Shown here: positions 54,901 to 57,900 of the stretch, in pieces
Layout: every line of letters begins with the position of its first letter
How positions within the stretch are numbered: position 1 is the stretch's first letter
Assembly: GCA_025617745.1 (NCBI GenBank)
Contig: CM046859.1
Coordinates: 26,587,371 to 26,651,370 of the forward strand
Source of the DNA: Heliocidaris erythrogramma
Lineage: Eukaryota; Echinodermata; Echinoidea; Camarodonta; Echinometridae
Length of the DNA: 64,000 bases
Reading direction: 5' to 3'
The notes under the pieces: model-generated
Seen by the model: only the letters and a program-made list of their open reading frames with translations
Told to the model about the DNA's origin: nothing
Databases searched by the model: none
Position numbers and translations under genes: made by a program

Positions 54901-57900
54901 ATTTCTCGACGGATTTCGTTCAAATTTTGCATGAAGGTGTCCCTTGGTGTAATCTAAAAATCTGTACTTTTTGGTGATGCTGCCACCAGTGTCCCGTCTT
55001 TTATAGGGTCAAAGGTCATACTTCAAGGGATGGCGTGAGTTCACTCTGCAGGCCACATTTCTTGATGGATTTCTTTCAAATTTTGTATGGACATGTATCT
55101 TGGTATAATCTTCACATCTTTACTGTTTGGTGATGCTGCCCTCATTGTTCCGTCCTTTATAGGGTCAAAGCTCATTTGTCCCTTTTGTGCACTCTTACTT
55201 CTGCATTTCTTGACGGATTTCATTCAAATTTTGCATGAAGGTGTCTCTTGGTGTAATCTAAAAACCTATAGTTTTTGGTGATGCTGCCACCAGTGTTCCG
55301 TCTTTTATAGGGTCAAAGGTCATACTTCAGGGCATGGCGTGAGTGCACTCTGCAGGCCACATTTTTTGATGGATTTCTTTCAAATTTTGTATGGAGATGT
55401 ATCTTGGTATAATCTACACATCTTTACTGTTTGGTGATGCTGCCCTCATTGTTCCGTCCTTTATAGGGTCAAAGCTCATTTGTCCCTTTTGTGCACTCTT
55501 ACTTCTGCATTTCTTGACGGATCTCATTCAAATTTTGTATGGAGATGTATCTTGGTATAATCTACACATATTTAATTTTTGGTGATGCTGCCCTCATTGT
55601 TCCGTCCTTTATAGGGTCAAAGGTCATTTTTCCATTTCTTGCACTCTTCTGCATTTCTTGACTGATTTCGTTCAAATTTTGCATGAAGGTGACTCTTGGT
55701 GTAATCTAAAAACCTATAGTTTTTGGTGATGCTGCCACCAGTGTTCCGTCTTTTATAGGGTCAAAGGTCATACTTCAGGGCATGGTGTGAGTGCACTCTG
55801 CAGGCCACATTTCTTGATGGATTTCTTTCAAATTTTGTATGGAGATGTATCTTGGTATATCTCTCAACACATTTCTTTCAAATTTTATATGAAGATGTGT
55901 CTTAGTGAAACCTACACATCTAATTTCTACACCATCCTTTTGTTTGAGGGAGGGGATGGGGAGGGTCTTTGTCCCTCCTTTAAATTGCTGCCAGTGCCGG
56001 GGGATACATTTAGCATTGCGCGGCCCCAGCAATGCACATTTCTAGTTACCCTGGTTATTCATAAATTTTCGTCTCCGTTTATCCATAAAAAATAAAAAAG
56101 AGAATTTTTTTTGTCCGCCCCCTCCCTATGGCGTAACACTGCAGGGGGTCGCTAGACGTGTGACGACATGTCATGTATACAGCTCCGAGTGCGTCTACAC
56201 GATATGTCGTCATCAAATTTTCACCCCCCGCAAAGTAGCGTTCCTCAGAGACGGGGCCCAAACCACCGGGGCTCAACATTCGGGACGCTGTTACTCATTC
56301 CACAGGAAACGGAATCTCATGAAGTTGGTTTCAATTTGTTCAGAAAATATATAGCTCCCCGTGGATGAATAAAGGGTATATTTCAAAATTCGGTCAGGCT
56401 GAGGTCTTTAAAGTTTACCGAGCAACTTTGCTTCTCATTTTGATTCAGCGATTGGGACGTGTGTCCTGTATCCGACATCATCCATTAGAACGTACGATGA
56501 GAAGATGTACTATTTCCCCGGAGAATGCGAGTACGTGGCGACGAAGACATGTGAAAGCGGACAGGACAGCTTTGAGGTGTACATCAATAATATCCCCTCC
56601 ACAGACCCTGCCTCCTATGTCCCGACCAGGAGGGAGATCAGAGTCCAACTTGATGGAAAGGTTAGTAGTTGAGCAACTGCTCTCAGTTTTTTCTTTTATA
56701 CCTGTATTTCTTCCTCTTCTGGCCACTTTGGTTCACCAAGTTATTTAGAAGTTATAAAAAGGGTTTAAAGGTTTTGTTTTCTTTTTACTTTGTATGCTTG
56801 CATTGTTCCATGTAAGTTGGGCATGTTTATTCCATGGTAATGAACTTAAAAATGATGTTACCTGTTTTTGTTTTGGGGAAACCAATGTACAGATGAAAAT
56901 GTATACTTGCGGCTATTCTTAATCTAAACACTGGTGCTCTCGTCGAGTACAGATAACTTTGTCGACATGCCGGGTCACATTTTTATCCCGACACTGTTGA
57001 CAAAACAATGGTCGAAAAGTTTTAGCACTCAAGAACAAGTACCCATTTACTGCACATGGGTAAGTGTTAATTATATATTAATTGTCTTGCCAATGTATGT
57101 TGTGATTGGTGGTCCGATGACTCATCAACTAGACCTCAATACCTCTACATTTGCATGCATTACCTCTTCGATTTCTGAGATTTCCTTATCTCTTCAATCT
57201 CTCAGTCATACGAGCTAAAAGGGGAGAAGGAGTTCTATCTGGACGGACAACGCATCTCCTTGCCTTACATCCGGCCTAACGTACAAGTCATCCTTGCGGG
57301 CAACAACTTCCCAGTAAGAACATCATCTTTCAGCACCACTTTGTCAATCTCTACGAAAGTTTGGCTATTTGGCTAAAGGGGAAGTTTACCCTGATATAAA
57401 TTTTGTCGTGATACAAGAAGAACAATTAGACATACGGAAATGAAATTAGAGGAAAATGTGATAAACCATATTTTATAGAGTTGTGAATTGATTTAAGCTG
57501 TCCTATCACTCATCCATTCACCCATGCTTGGAATATTTGAATGAAAAAGGGTTTTAGATGAAATTGAAGTACCGGTAACTTATTTTTACAACATGCTTTT
57601 CTTTACTTCACAGTGCACGCTCTCCACTATCACATGCTAATCCAATCACACTCAAAGGATGATCTTTGCATCCTACCAGGTACCCATTTAACAATTCGTT
57701 GGAGAGGAGGAATGTAGATAAAATACCTTGCTCAAGGACATAATTGTTGTGCCAGGGCTCGAACCGACAACCTTTGCATCCGCAGTCAAGTGATAAAACC
57801 ACTCACTTACGACACCTCTATCTCATGTTTCTTTTAGGTGCTGAAGACGGACTTTGGCATGCGAGTGTGGTGGGACGGTCGGCGCACCGTTAAGATTGAG

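Noticed and set aside
56934-57218. 94-codon open frame between VWD-2 exons
   Set aside because: Its frame conflicts with the phase-0 join of exons 24 and 25, the in-phase reading has a stop, and it shows no VWD residues.
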